Positions 6,263 through 14,838 of a DNA stretch of 25,508 nt are shown here, piece after piece. Positions within the stretch are counted from its first letter, which is position 1; each line of letters starts with the position of its first letter. The notes beneath the pieces were generated by a model. The model saw only the letters and a program-made list of their open reading frames with translations, made no database searches and was not told the origin of the DNA. The translations under genes were made by a program, and so were the position numbers. Source of the DNA: a virus; the IMG/VR virus record IMGVR_UViG_3300021373_002869, positions 1-25,508 of that record. The stretch is one strand, 5' to 3'.

Positions 6263-7059
6263 TTAATGATCGCCTTGACTTTTAAATTTATCGACGCTGA
6301 ACAAAGCGAACTATAAACCGGCTGCTGCGGTTTTTCTGTCCAACAATAGGCGCTTATTGTGTCGCCTGTTGCGCCTGTTCCGTAGTGATTTGGCCAACTA
6401 AAAAAGAACGGCTTGCGCGCTGCGTGCTCTAAAAACGGCACCCATTCATCGCGCAAATTTACCTGCGTTATGCCCTGCTGTTTAATTGTTAAATCCATCG
6501 GCTTGCGCTTAATACTGCGCCCTAAATAATTAGCCGCATTGCCTTGTGCATTTATCGAGTCGTAGTGTTCATAAACTGGCGGTCTAAATCCTGTGCCGAT
6601 TGGCTGCAAATTCCATGTCACATTAGAAAACTGCACTATTGATATAAACATATCTGCGTCGGTGTTTTGAAAAAATAAGCGCCACCACTTCTTTTTGACC
6701 TCGGCTGATTCATCAAGGTTAAATTGACCGACTAATAAATTAGGGAATGTTGTAAATTGAAAAATGCTGGTTCCTAAACCTACCGATGTCCAGGTTATAC
6801 CGTCATCTGACCACTGCACCGTCACGCTGCCCCTTAATGACTGCCCCATTATGCAAATTGTATTTACCTTTCTCGTCGGCCCACCTAGTTGCCCCAAGGT
6901 TATAAAATTGGTGCCAGTGTTGGCAAACTTAATGCCAGTATGTGTCTTGTTATCTGCCAAACTTTCAATATTATAGCCCGACGCAAGCGCACTGCTGTTT
7001 AACACGCCTTGCGCTATAGCTATATTTAGCAAATTATCGTATGCAATAAAAGCCGTCAT
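6259..7059 (-). CDS. Minor tail / distal tail-like protein
   Basis: 266 residues, beta-rich with many aromatics ('VTVQWSDDGITWTSVG', 'KKWWRLFFQ'), consistent with a beta-sandwich (discoidin/galactose-binding-like) in the first half and a tail-attachment fold at the end. Start ATG overlaps the tape measure stop (ATGA) and its stop overlaps the hub gene start. The position right after the tape measure is where distal tail proteins sit. I do not recognise a named family from motifs. Confidence 0.5.
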   Translation of the reverse strand: MTAFIAYDNLLNIAIAQGVLNSSALASGYNIESLADNKTHTGIKFANTGTNFITLGQLGGPTRKVNTICIMGQSLRGSVTVQWSDDGITWTSVGLGTSIFQFTTFPNLLVGQFNLDESAEVKKKWWRLFFQNTDADMFISIVQFSNVTWNLQPIGTGFRPPVYEHYDSINAQGNAANYLGRSIKRKPMDLTIKQQGITQVNLRDEWVPFLEHAARKPFFFSWPNHYGTGATGDTISAYCWTEKPQQPVYSSLCSASINLKVKAIIK

Positions 7060-8861
7060 ACCGCCACCACCTGAACATCTAAGCCGCTGCCGTCGCGCAA
7101 CGCTTCGGCAAAATCATTTTCTATGAACTCGCGAACCGCGTTAGTGTCTGTGATACCGCCGGTAAAATCAATACTAATTACGTTGGTCGGCTGAGTCGTG
7201 CGGTCGGTTATAAAATCATCATCGGCGCTGCTGATTGGATCAAGCCCGCCAAAACCACCGCCGCTGCCTGGTGCACCACCGCCACCACCGCCACCGCCGC
7301 TTAATGCGCCGATAGACCCGGTTCCTAGTTTAATTGCAAACGCTTTGGCTGCTAGTGTTTTGCTGGTCGCTATCGCCGCACCTGCTAATGCTGTGCCTTT
7401 TGCGAGTATAGCCGCTTGAGTCGCACCGGTTGGATCGGGCACAAGCGAGGCTTGTAGTGCGTGCCCTGCTTTAATTGCTGCTGCTTCGCGTGAACCTTGC
7501 GCTAGTATTTCGCTGCCTGCAAATGCTGCATCTATTGCGATGCCTGCTATTGCTGCGGCCTTGCTATCGCCCAACGCTTTCTTGGCAAGGCCCGCTACTG
7601 CTGAGTACCCGGCGCGCTTCAAACCAAATAAGGCGTTGTCTGCTTTTTTCTCAATATTTAAAAGCTCTTTTTTCTCGCTGTTTTTAATACGCAAAAGCTC
7701 GTCTTTTACTAACTGCGCCTGTGATACTTCCGGGCTTTCTGTTGGATCGACTTCGCCTGGCTTGCCTATTACTGCCGCCGCTGCTGCTTCGTTAGCCGCT
7801 GCAATGATAGGCGCAACAAACGCTTGTATTTTTTCTGACGGCGGCGGCGCAAGTAATGCCGCTTGGAATTCTTCAGTAGCGTTGACCGCTGCGCTCACTA
7901 GCTGCTCGCTGATACCTGTGATTGCGCCCTTGAACTCTGAGCCTGTTATAAGATTAACAAAACCCACAACGCCGCTTTCAAGCTCTGCCAGTACCGCAAC
8001 AACGCCCGCCACCGCATTAAACGCAATGACCTTTATCGCTTGGAATACTAGGCTTATGCCGTTGATAGCATCCGCAACAAAACCCGCGCCGGTTATCATG
8101 CTGTTGAATACTTGCGTCGCTACTGTACCTGCGCCGCCTGCTTGCTTCGCCATTTCCAAAAACTGATTGGACGCTGCTTCCAACAATGGCGAAAACTGTA
8201 CCGCTAATTGCTGGCCAAAACCTGAGACTACCTCTTTGGCTTTAAATAGAGAATCGTTAGCCGCTTCGATCTTGGCTATATCGACTCGCGTTAGGGCTAT
8301 GCCATAGTCGTCGATTTCTTTCGATATTGCTTTTAAACCTTCCTCGCCCAGCGCAAGCGTATTAACTAAAGCAACGCCTTCGCTGTCAAATAACTTCATC
8401 GACAACCGGACCTTGTCGCCCTGGCTTGCAACGTTTTCCATCGCGCCGGCTATCTTGGCGAACTGCTCATCCGCTGATAGCTGGGCCAATACTGTTGCGT
8501 CTAGGTTTAATTCTTTCAGCGCGTCGCGTGCTTCGCCTGTGCCCTGCGCGGCCTCTGCTGTACGCCGTACCATGCGCTGTAAAGCCATGTTAGCGGTTTC
8601 TAGCTTAACGCCTGTCAACGCTGCCGCGCGTTGTACGCCCTGCAAAGCCTGTGGCATAACGCCCAGTTTGTCGGCCGTCTTGCCCAGCGCATCGGCTGAC
8701 TTCAAGCCCGCTGCCGTTAGTGCTGCGAGTGCTGCGGTAGAACCTGCAAACGCTGCGACGCCAATCGACCCGGCTTTTTTAAAGCCCTGCTCAACACCTT
8801 TTAGCGCCGACTTTGTTTTGTCGTTCGCTAGTATGTCGTAGGTTATACTTGCTCGTGCCAT
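7056..8861 (-). CDS. Tail tape measure protein
   Basis: 601 residues, Ala-rich and largely helical, with hydrophobic stretches near 30-55 and 250-310, then a Gly-rich stretch near 520-540 containing eight consecutive Gly. The N-terminus 'ASITYDILANDKTKSALKGV' followed by phage tape-measure-type helices (ADKLGVMPQALQGVQRAA) is characteristic. It sets tail length and helps DNA passage. At about 1.5 Å per residue the tail would be near 90 nm, an estimate. ATG 8861 abuts the TAG of the frameshifted chaperone extension, the order expected in lambda-like tails. Confidence 0.85.
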   Translation of the reverse strand: MARASITYDILANDKTKSALKGVEQGFKKAGSIGVAAFAGSTAALAALTAAGLKSADALGKTADKLGVMPQALQGVQRAAALTGVKLETANMALQRMVRRTAEAAQGTGEARDALKELNLDATVLAQLSADEQFAKIAGAMENVASQGDKVRLSMKLFDSEGVALVNTLALGEEGLKAISKEIDDYGIALTRVDIAKIEAANDSLFKAKEVVSGFGQQLAVQFSPLLEAASNQFLEMAKQAGGAGTVATQVFNSMITGAGFVADAINGISLVFQAIKVIAFNAVAGVVAVLAELESGVVGFVNLITGSEFKGAITGISEQLVSAAVNATEEFQAALLAPPPSEKIQAFVAPIIAAANEAAAAAVIGKPGEVDPTESPEVSQAQLVKDELLRIKNSEKKELLNIEKKADNALFGLKRAGYSAVAGLAKKALGDSKAAAIAGIAIDAAFAGSEILAQGSREAAAIKAGHALQASLVPDPTGATQAAILAKGTALAGAAIATSKTLAAKAFAIKLGTGSIGALSGGGGGGGGAPGSGGGFGGLDPISSADDDFITDRTTQPTNVISIDFTGGITDTNAVREFIENDFAEALRDGSGLDVQVVAV

Positions 8862-9331
8862 CTACTTGCGCCTTTTCATCGCTTCCGCTCGTTCATTCAA
8901 AAACCACAACCACCCGCGATACTCATCGACGCGCATTTGCTGCACTTGCTCGACGGTCATTTTCAACTCAAATGCCAGGGCAAATAAATTACCCCACTGC
9001 TGCCCCGGCTTTATTAGTTTTTTTCGCTTTCTTCCTCGCTGTTATCGGTAGCAAGTATAGCGGTGCAAGCCTCGCCAATAACATTCGCCGAAATAAACCG
9101 ACAAAAGTCCAAGAAGTCTGCCGGTGGTACAAGTGCTGTGCCGTCGTCGTTTCTTGCGCGAACCTGAATAATGCGGGCCATTCTAGTAAAGTCGTCGGTT
9201 TCTTTTGCCATCGCCTGCGCTTGGTGTATCGTCAATGGTTTGACGTAAAACGTTGGCAAGCCTTCGACGTTTACTTCTGTTGGCTCGATATTCATATACG
9301 CCTTTTTCGCGTCTTTTATAAAGTCGCTCAT
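8862..9331 (-). CDS. Tail assembly chaperone GT fusion made by -1 frameshift
   Basis: The upstream protein (9331-9014) ends GAA AAA AAC TAA. A -1 slip on A AAA AAC lets ribosomes read on as 'LIKPGQQWGNLFALAFELKM' and onward for 51 residues to a TAG at 8862, next to the tape measure ATG. The fusion would be 156 residues. It is organised like lambda gpG/gpGT, where the short form is in excess and the T extension binds tape measure and tube protein. An 8-bp stem with a 7-nt spacer follows the slip site. The extension has no good start of its own; the first in-frame ATG gives only 32 residues. Confidence 0.85.
8974..9023 (-). promoter_or_regulatory. -1 frameshift signal: slippery site plus stem-loop
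   Basis: Minus strand: slippery A AAA AAC (9023-9017), spacer TAATAAA (9016-9010), then stem GCCGGGGC (9009-9002) pairing with GCCCTGGC (8981-8974), 8 bp with one G·U, around a 20-nt loop. All parts of a canonical signal are present, with the zero-frame stop in the spacer. Confidence 0.85.
9014..9331 (-). CDS. Tail assembly chaperone, short (G-like) form
   Basis: A 105-residue acidic protein (MSDFIKDAKK..., ending EEESEKN), encoded directly after the tail tube gene and before the tape measure. The content fits the gpG-type chaperone: helical, 'YVKPLTIHQAQAMAKETDD' then 'FTRMARIIQVRA', acidic tail. It is expected to coat the tape measure during tail assembly and not be part of the virion. ATG 9331 follows a GGGGG site that lies in a small hairpin. 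A fraction of ribosomes should shift to give the GT fusion. Confidence 0.8.
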   Translation of the reverse strand: MSDFIKDAKKAYMNIEPTEVNVEGLPTFYVKPLTIHQAQAMAKETDDFTRMARIIQVRARNDDGTALVPPADFLDFCRFISANVIGEACTAILATDNSEEESEKN

Positions 9332-9332
9332 A

Positions 9333-9347
9333 ATTACCCCCGGTAAT
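9333..9347 (-). promoter_or_regulatory. Hairpin over the chaperone ribosome-binding site
   Basis: Minus strand ATTACC-GGG-GGTAAT, immediately before TATG. The only Shine-Dalgarno-like bases (GGGGG, 9341-9337) are in the loop and stem, so folding could limit translation of the G/GT gene. Confidence 0.45.
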
Positions 9348-9357
9348 GATTAAAAAA

Positions 9358-9771
9358 TTAAACGCTGGAAGTTGTCAATGCGCCGTTGATTGTTAGGCTG
9401 GCTGAAAATGTAACAAGCGAATCAACGCCGCCGCTTTTTTCAACGCTGGTGACTGTCGCGCCGCCTGCTGTTGTCTCATAATAAGTCGAGCCTGCAACCG
9501 TACCTTCTGGGTAAAGCTCAAAATCAACGATAGACCCCACCACTATATCGGCCTGCCCAGCGTCGTCCGGATTCCAAAAACCCGATAAACTCAAGCTGCG
9601 AGTCGTTGCGCCTGCAATCGTTGCCTTTGTGCAAGTGCCGATCTCGCTTGCGTCGATCTCCTCGGATTCTTCCGATAAAGTCCACTCTTGTACGCCGCCC
9701 ACAACTGCGACGGTCCCGCCTTGTGTCACTGCCTTGAATACGCCGGTACAACCTCGCGTTGCTGTAGTCAT
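9358..9771 (-). CDS. Major tail tube protein
   Basis: 137 residues, beta-rich with low Lys/Arg and high Thr/Gly/Ala, ending in FSASLTINGALTTSSV. The pattern 'GVQEWTLSEESEEIDASEIG' followed by 'SGFWNPDDAGQ' is typical of siphovirus tube proteins built on the tube/Hcp-like fold. It polymerises around the tape measure. Its place between the tail terminator and the G/GT chaperone gene is the expected one. A GAGG lies about 11 nt before ATG 9771. Confidence 0.75.
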   Translation of the reverse strand: MTTATRGCTGVFKAVTQGGTVAVVGGVQEWTLSEESEEIDASEIGTCTKATIAGATTRSLSLSGFWNPDDAGQADIVVGSIVDFELYPEGTVAGSTYYETTAGGATVTSVEKSGGVDSLVTFSASLTINGALTTSSV

Positions 9772-9783
9772 CTTTCTATACCT

Positions 9784-10326
9784 CTATGTAATTGGGACCT
9801 TGGGTAAACCCTCGGCCGCGTAGTAAAAAACTGTAAACTCCATGCGCAACGTTCCCGCTGTGCTTTGTGGGTCTTCATCTAGCTCTAATGTATAGGCTGA
9901 GATTTCCATGCCCGTTGCTAACCCGCCAAACGTTTGATCACTGTATAGTGCTGTCTCAACGCCTGCGCTGTAGCCATCCAATATTGTTGTAACTGGCTGC
10001 GCTGGATTAACTGATCGAGCCGCAATATTTATAACTAACGTAAGCTCATGCTGTGGCGTTGCCGTCATCATGCCTGCGCTGTAGTCGGTTTGATCTTGCG
10101 ACCAATCAACACTAATGCCGTAGACATCTGCTAAATCAATCGGCAAACGCCTGCCGACATAGACTTTATTTGGATACTCTGAATTCAAACTGCTGTAAAC
10201 GCTGGCGATAATTGCCGCTCTGATTGTCGTCGTCAAAGTAATTACCTGCGGCCCAAAAATAGCCGACTCCTGACCGGTGCCAAAAAGCGCTTCTTCTAAT
10301 CCTACGCCAAACCCTGCAACCGACAT
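9784..10326 (-). CDS. Tail terminator-like (gpU-type) protein
   Basis: 180 residues. 'TIRAAIIASVYSSLNSEYPN', 'KVYVGRRLPID' and the C-terminal 'TLRMEFTVFYYAAEG' are suggestive of tail terminator/minor tail proteins, which cap the tube and join it to the head. Position between the head-tail joining protein and the tube protein fits that role. The ATG at 10326 overlaps the upstream gene stop. The family assignment rests on position and pattern; it could instead be another neck protein. Confidence 0.55.
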   Translation of the reverse strand: MSVAGFGVGLEEALFGTGQESAIFGPQVITLTTTIRAAIIASVYSSLNSEYPNKVYVGRRLPIDLADVYGISVDWSQDQTDYSAGMMTATPQHELTLVINIAARSVNPAQPVTTILDGYSAGVETALYSDQTFGGLATGMEISAYTLELDEDPQSTAGTLRMEFTVFYYAAEGLPKVPIT

Positions 10327-10643
10327 TAGCTGTAAACCTTTTGCAAATACAGATAGTCCTCGCCGTCGCCGTTTGGCTCTGTGTGCGTTACCTGGTACTG
10401 CACGCTGCGAATAGTTAGCGAATCACCAACCACCGGCGCATCGCTTGATCTAATCCAACAACGCGGTGCCCGCGTGCCCATTACAAGATCGCCGGTTTCT
10501 GAATCGTAATACTCTAAATCAAATAAAACAGGCACAACCAACGACGTAGAAAATACCGTCGCTGATTCTGCCCACCCGCTCTCTATATCATAAAAAACGG
10601 AACCGCCACCTATGTCTGTGGCCATGTCATCGCGTAGCGACAT
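10326..10643 (-). CDS. Head-tail joining protein (FII-like)
   Basis: A 105-residue beta-rich protein with 'FDLEYYDSETGDLVMGTRAP' and 'DAPVVGDSLTIRSVQYQVTH', followed by a final 'YLYLQKVYS'. Length, motif style and position match the lambda FII/head-tail connector group, which closes the head after packaging and receives the tail. It overlaps both neighbours by one base or a few, as in a coupled operon. Confidence 0.6.
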   Translation of the reverse strand: MSLRDDMATDIGGGSVFYDIESGWAESATVFSTSLVVPVLFDLEYYDSETGDLVMGTRAPRCWIRSSDAPVVGDSLTIRSVQYQVTHTEPNGDGEDYLYLQKVYS

Positions 10644-10975
10644 TAACTTCGCACGTCAACTGCGCCAGTCACTGACGACGCTGCGTTATCAACTGCGCCC
10701 CAGGCATAGCCCAAAAACGTATTGCTGCCAACTGTAACTGTGGCAACGCCTGCCGATGTCGCATAAATAGCTTGGCCGTTAGTCCATGCTTGCGATGCTG
10801 TTTTGGTTAATGTAAAAACGCCGCGAAAAGCCACTGCAACTAAATCGCCAACCGCTCCGCTTTCTAAATAAACGCCAGCCCTGCTTGTGCCGATATAAAC
10901 TGTGCCTTGTGTTACTGGGCCACCTGTGACGACGATGCTTTGCTTGTCGCCGCTTGAAACGTATTTGTTTGTCAT
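10643..10975 (-). CDS. DUF2190-like capsid-associated protein
   Basis: 110 residues, small and Gly/Ala/Val-rich, with the DUF2190-type pattern: an N-terminal 'VVTGGPVTQGTVYIG', a middle 'GVFTLTKTASQAWTNGQAIY' and 'TFLGYAWGAVDNAASSV' near the end. Proteins of this family lie after the major capsid gene in many phages and are thought to decorate or stabilise the capsid. GAGG is 9 nt before ATG 10975. Family membership is fairly likely, exact role inferred. Confidence 0.65.
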   Translation of the reverse strand: MTNKYVSSGDKQSIVVTGGPVTQGTVYIGTSRAGVYLESGAVGDLVAVAFRGVFTLTKTASQAWTNGQAIYATSAGVATVTVGSNTFLGYAWGAVDNAASSVTGAVDVRS

Positions 10976-11006
10976 GATTTGAACCTCAATAATTTAATAA
11001 ATGATT

Positions 11007-11024
11007 GGGCACTTCCTTGTGCCC
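11007..11024. other. Hairpin after the capsid gene
   Basis: GGGCAC-TTCCTT-GTGCCC, a 6-bp perfect stem in the 57-base gap between capsid gene stop and the next gene. There is no T-run on the minus strand, so it is probably an mRNA stability or processing element or partial attenuator rather than a terminator. Confidence 0.5.
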
Positions 11025-11032
11025 GCTGTGTT

Positions 11033-13042
11033 TTATGCTCCAGCGTTTTCGGCTAGTGCGCGGTGGCTGATAGCCTTAACACCAACTTCCAAGCGCACCT
11101 TGTAGGTGATGCCGTCGGTGGTGAAGCCGTTCTCGCTTTCCAGCGTTGGTGCTTGCTGGCCATTGAGATACGCCACTTCAATCGTATCGTGCAACGTTGG
11201 ATCGCCTGCCGCATACCATTTGGTCGCGCTGGCTGCATCAAGTCGTGCGTCGCTGATAGTCTCGAACGTACCGTTGAATGGGTTCGGTCGAGTACCGCCA
11301 CCGGCCTTGCCTGTTGACTGCTGGTCTGGATCGGCTGTCGCTGATTGCAAAATCATCGCCTGAGTTTCAAGTGCAACCGGCACAATGACACGCGCGATGC
11401 GAATGTTTTGGCCATGTGCGTTTGACCCCAAACCTTTCTGCTTGGCCATTAACACCTTCAACTCATCTAACGTTGATACGCTAGGCGTGCCCGCAACCGC
11501 TGCTTGGTTAGCGTGTGCCGCTGAGAATAGGTTGTTGCCATCTTGCATTGCTGGGTTTCCGGTTAAAATTGCGTAGACTAAGTCGCCAGTTTTGCGCTCG
11601 GCTGCTCGGCCCATTTCTGCCGGGATGCGCGCCAATGCGTTTAAGTCTTCGTTGATAATGACCTCTCGTGTGATCGAGAATAAACGACCGTATTTCTGGG
11701 CCTGGATATACTCTTTTGAGTCGCTCATTTGGCCATGCTCGTACTCGCCATTTTCAGGCACTTCGGCTAAGTCGCTAAACGTTGAAAGATCAACGCGTGA
11801 TTCTTGGCGAAAGCTCGACACGCTGCCGACGTTACAAAAACCGCGCCAGGTTTCGGCCGCTTCCATAAAGCCCTTTTGCATTTGCTTGTTGGCGATGTTC
11901 TCAACCAACGCAGTAAATACGCTGCTACCGTTGCCTACAAAGGAACGTACCGCGCTGTGAGGCAATGCTGCTGGGTTTAGTGCGTAACCTACTGCACTGC
12001 GCAAGTCGAACTTGTTGACGTTCTCAACACCCATGAGCGTTAAAGAATGCCGCGCCATTTCTGCCATGGTCATGCCGGCAAATTCGTTGCCCGCTAATAC
12101 TGAGCGCGCTTCGTCGCCTGTAACAATCTGCAAACGCGCTTCTAAAGCGTTGCGCATTCCGTCCGCTTGTTTGTCCTCGGCTGCTTCCTTAATACGAACC
12201 TGTGAACGCTGCGCGCCCGCTTCGGTTTTTGGTTGTGGTGCAATGTAATCGCTGTCGCTCTCGTTGCCGATTAAGCCTAACAACTTGCGCTGCGCCTGCT
12301 CGATAGTGCTGCCATCGTCTAGGCACGCATTGCGTAAAGCCTGGTAAACTTCTTGGTCGAACTTAGGCTCGGCAAATAGTGCGTTTATATCTGCTTGGCG
12401 CTCGCGCTCTCGCTTGATGCCTTCGCTTGCACCGGCTTTGCGGGCCGATTCAAAATTTGCAACAACGCCATCGTTAGCGTTATCGCCTTTTGGCGTTGTG
12501 TCTTTGCTCATTGGTGTAGCCTCTTGGTTTGCTGTTGTTGTGGCTTGCTCTCGCTCGCCGGTTGGTAATTCTTGATTGCGCCCTATGCCGACCGAACTAT
12601 CTGCCGGGACCGCAACTACCGACGCTTCCATCGGTGTGAATCTTGTCACTGTATAAACTGTTTCGCCGTCTTCGCCTTGACTTCGTTCTTCGTCGTCGAT
12701 GCTGTAGCGGATGCTAATATCGGTTAGTGTGCCGTCGTCTACTTGCCCCTGGCGCTCTTTGCCCGCTGCACTATTGCTAAACGTTAGATCGCCAACTAGC
12801 TTGCCATCCTCGCGTAGTCGTATGCCATTAACCCTGCCGATTGGTTGGTCCGTGTCATGGTTAAATAACAAAACCAAACCATTGTCGGCGCGCTCCATAT
12901 TGATCGAGTCGGCATCGTGCCTGAGTATCTCGGTATAACCTTGTCGCCGCACTGGTAGCTCACTGCTTAACGATGCGCTGTAAACTGTTCGCCCGTCTTG
13001 CTTGCGCGATTCAATGCGCGCTGTTCTGTTTTGTGTTTTCAC
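11033..13042 (-). CDS. Prohead protease fused to major capsid protein
   Basis: A 669-residue fusion. The N-terminal ~160 residues are a HK97-type prohead protease ('LLFNHDTDQPIGRV', His62; 'TDISIRYSI', Ser110). A charged linker/scaffold-like region (about 165-290, 'EGIKRERERQADINALFAEP') leads to the capsid domain (about 310-669, 'VFTALVENIANKQMQKGFME', 'RIPAEMGRAAERKTGDLVYA'). The protease presumably frees and matures the capsid part. I use GTG 13042, which overlaps the upstream TAG (TAGTG), with AAGAGG upstream; a longer ORF to 13096 would run into the spike gene. In lambda-type operons the protease gene follows portal; here five other genes intervene. Confidence 0.85.
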   Translation of the reverse strand: MKTQNRTARIESRKQDGRTVYSASLSSELPVRRQGYTEILRHDADSINMERADNGLVLLFNHDTDQPIGRVNGIRLREDGKLVGDLTFSNSAAGKERQGQVDDGTLTDISIRYSIDDEERSQGEDGETVYTVTRFTPMEASVVAVPADSSVGIGRNQELPTGEREQATTTANQEATPMSKDTTPKGDNANDGVVANFESARKAGASEGIKRERERQADINALFAEPKFDQEVYQALRNACLDDGSTIEQAQRKLLGLIGNESDSDYIAPQPKTEAGAQRSQVRIKEAAEDKQADGMRNALEARLQIVTGDEARSVLAGNEFAGMTMAEMARHSLTLMGVENVNKFDLRSAVGYALNPAALPHSAVRSFVGNGSSVFTALVENIANKQMQKGFMEAAETWRGFCNVGSVSSFRQESRVDLSTFSDLAEVPENGEYEHGQMSDSKEYIQAQKYGRLFSITREVIINEDLNALARIPAEMGRAAERKTGDLVYAILTGNPAMQDGNNLFSAAHANQAAVAGTPSVSTLDELKVLMAKQKGLGSNAHGQNIRIARVIVPVALETQAMILQSATADPDQQSTGKAGGGTRPNPFNGTFETISDARLDAASATKWYAAGDPTLHDTIEVAYLNGQQAPTLESENGFTTDGITYKVRLEVGVKAISHRALAENAGA

Positions 13043-14829
13043 TATTCCGCAACCTCTTGGTTGTTTGCATCTATAGAATTTGTTGATTGGTCCCATATGC
13101 TAACGCCGCCAACATTAACGGCAACATTGCTGGTAATTAAACAGCCCGTTGTTCCTGTTACAACTCTAATACACTGGTGATCTGTTCCGGTCGCTGCGTT
13201 TTTAATATAGTTATTGCTGATAACCGAATTATTGTTTGCTCCGCTGGCAACTGGGTTTGTAAGTATCGTCACCCCGCCCAGGTTAGTGCCGCCGCTATCA
13301 ATATGATTGCCGCTAATAACTAACGACACGCCAACGTTGGGCCTGATACCGCCGTTTAAAACGTTGCCTGTGACTGTTGTGCAAGTCGATACTTGCTCAT
13401 AGGTTGGCGTGGTTTGGTGTATATGGCAATTTTTTACGTGGTCAACGTAGCGCGTGACCCTGCCATCTGAATTTGAATTGCGTATTGTTACGCCGTCAAT
13501 CGTAACGCTTGTGCTTGATGTTGCACCTAATCCGCCTTGTATATCGGGCAAATTTACGCCGCCGCAATCATCAATAATGCCGCCACTAATACTAACGTCC
13601 ACGCCTTGCGAACAAAATATTGCCCGCGCTGAACCATTTGCAATGTTATTGCCTGATAGTGATACTCGCGTGCCGTTGCATAATATTCCAGTACTAGTGC
13701 AATCGCTTATTTGATTAAAGGCAACAACACAATCTAAATTATTTTCTTTTAATAGATCAAATTTAATTCCTTCCGCAACGCCTTTAATAACGTTCGCTTG
13801 CACGACAAAATTGCGGTGCATATTGTTGCCAACAAAGCCGACGCCCTGCCCGCAATTATCAATAACGTTTGATGTTATGGCTGAGTCTTTAACCTCTGTC
13901 CCGCTGTCTGCGTTATTTACTAATATGCCTGCGTCGGCAAAATCTCTAACAAGGTTATTAGAAATAACGATGCCCAAAATATCATCATCGGGATCAGAAA
14001 CGACATTTTCTAAACCTATGCCACTGCTGCCTGCCAATGCTGATTTAGTGCCCGCAACCGTTGACCCTTGCACTGTGTTATTGGTTACAACGACATTTCT
14101 GCAATTTTGTAAATTAATCGCTGCCGCGCCTGTGTTTGCCACGCCCACTAACAATGGCGATGGCGTCGCTATGCCCGTGTTATTTATGATCTTGCCGTTC
14201 TGTACGAACGCCATGTCGAATGCCTCGTCGCCTATGTTGTATGCGAGGCAATTTTTAATAACTGCATTTTGAATGTATTTTAACTGTATGCCATGCGTTT
14301 GCTCGCCGGTTCCGCCTTCGTGGGCTACTGGGTAAAGGTCTTCGAACTCAACCCCATTGACTGTTACGTTTTGCAAATAATTAGCGTAGTCGCCAACGGT
14401 CGGTAAAACTGCGGGCCATATCTTTAACGCAACGTATGCTTGATTGTCCGGTATTCCATTTTTTGACCATACAAGCCGCGTGTTATTGCCTTTAATAATT
14501 AGATTGCCTGACCCCTGAGTGATTGCCAGCGTTGTGCCTTTGTATATGCCGTATCGACCTGGGCCGAATTCAACAAACGCTGGTAGATTATCACGCGCTG
14601 CAAAAAGCGCTGTCTCGATAGTGCCTTGATCGTTAGTGCTGCCGTCTGCTGTGCATTGGTAGAATGTAACGCCATTGCTGGCTGTAACTGCAATCTGGCC
14701 TTTAGCAAGCGTGCTGTACGCTTTTAAAGTATCTGGCGTTATTCTTTTGTTTGCGCCATCGTCTGCTGCCAACGATTCGGTGCCCGCTGGTGCTGTTATT
14801 TCTGTCCACGTTGTTACACGAGTCGCCAT
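13042..14829 (-). CDS. Tailspike-like right-handed beta-helix protein
   Basis: 595 residues. Residues about 60-110 ('GSTNDQGTIETALFAARDNL', 'FVEFGPGRYGIYKG') form the pectate-lyase-3 entry common in phage tailspikes. From about 140 on there are many short repeats rich in N-x-[IV]-x-x-[CN] (e.g. 'VVVTNNTVQG', 'VISNNLVRDFADAGI', 'LVISGNHID'), the hallmark of a parallel beta-helix. Spikes of this kind bind and often cleave surface polysaccharide. No catalytic residue can be fixed by eye. The N-terminal 50 residues (RITPDTLKAY...) may attach it to the virion. Location between portal and capsid is unusual. Confidence 0.7.
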   Translation of the reverse strand: MATRVTTWTEITAPAGTESLAADDGANKRITPDTLKAYSTLAKGQIAVTASNGVTFYQCTADGSTNDQGTIETALFAARDNLPAFVEFGPGRYGIYKGTTLAITQGSGNLIIKGNNTRLVWSKNGIPDNQAYVALKIWPAVLPTVGDYANYLQNVTVNGVEFEDLYPVAHEGGTGEQTHGIQLKYIQNAVIKNCLAYNIGDEAFDMAFVQNGKIINNTGIATPSPLLVGVANTGAAAINLQNCRNVVVTNNTVQGSTVAGTKSALAGSSGIGLENVVSDPDDDILGIVISNNLVRDFADAGILVNNADSGTEVKDSAITSNVIDNCGQGVGFVGNNMHRNFVVQANVIKGVAEGIKFDLLKENNLDCVVAFNQISDCTSTGILCNGTRVSLSGNNIANGSARAIFCSQGVDVSISGGIIDDCGGVNLPDIQGGLGATSSTSVTIDGVTIRNSNSDGRVTRYVDHVKNCHIHQTTPTYEQVSTCTTVTGNVLNGGIRPNVGVSLVISGNHIDSGGTNLGGVTILTNPVASGANNNSVISNNYIKNAATGTDHQCIRVVTGTTGCLITSNVAVNVGGVSIWDQSTNSIDANNQEVAE

Positions 14830-14838
14830 AGTTTGCGC

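Noticed and set aside
7255-7310. GCC/ACC-rich microsatellite
   Set aside because: It codes for the poly-Gly stretch of the tape measure protein and needs no other explanation.
7540-8166. 208-codon plus-strand ORF opposite the tape measure gene
   Set aside because: It is antisense to an Ala-rich gene, has no ribosome site or recognisable motif, and the sense frame is certain.
8813-9346. 177-codon plus-strand ORF across the G/GT and tape measure junction
   Set aside because: Cys/Arg-rich composition, opposite to well-supported genes, and no recognisable domain.
13811-14272. 153-codon plus-strand ORF opposite the tailspike
   Set aside because: Antisense shadow with no supporting start or motif.
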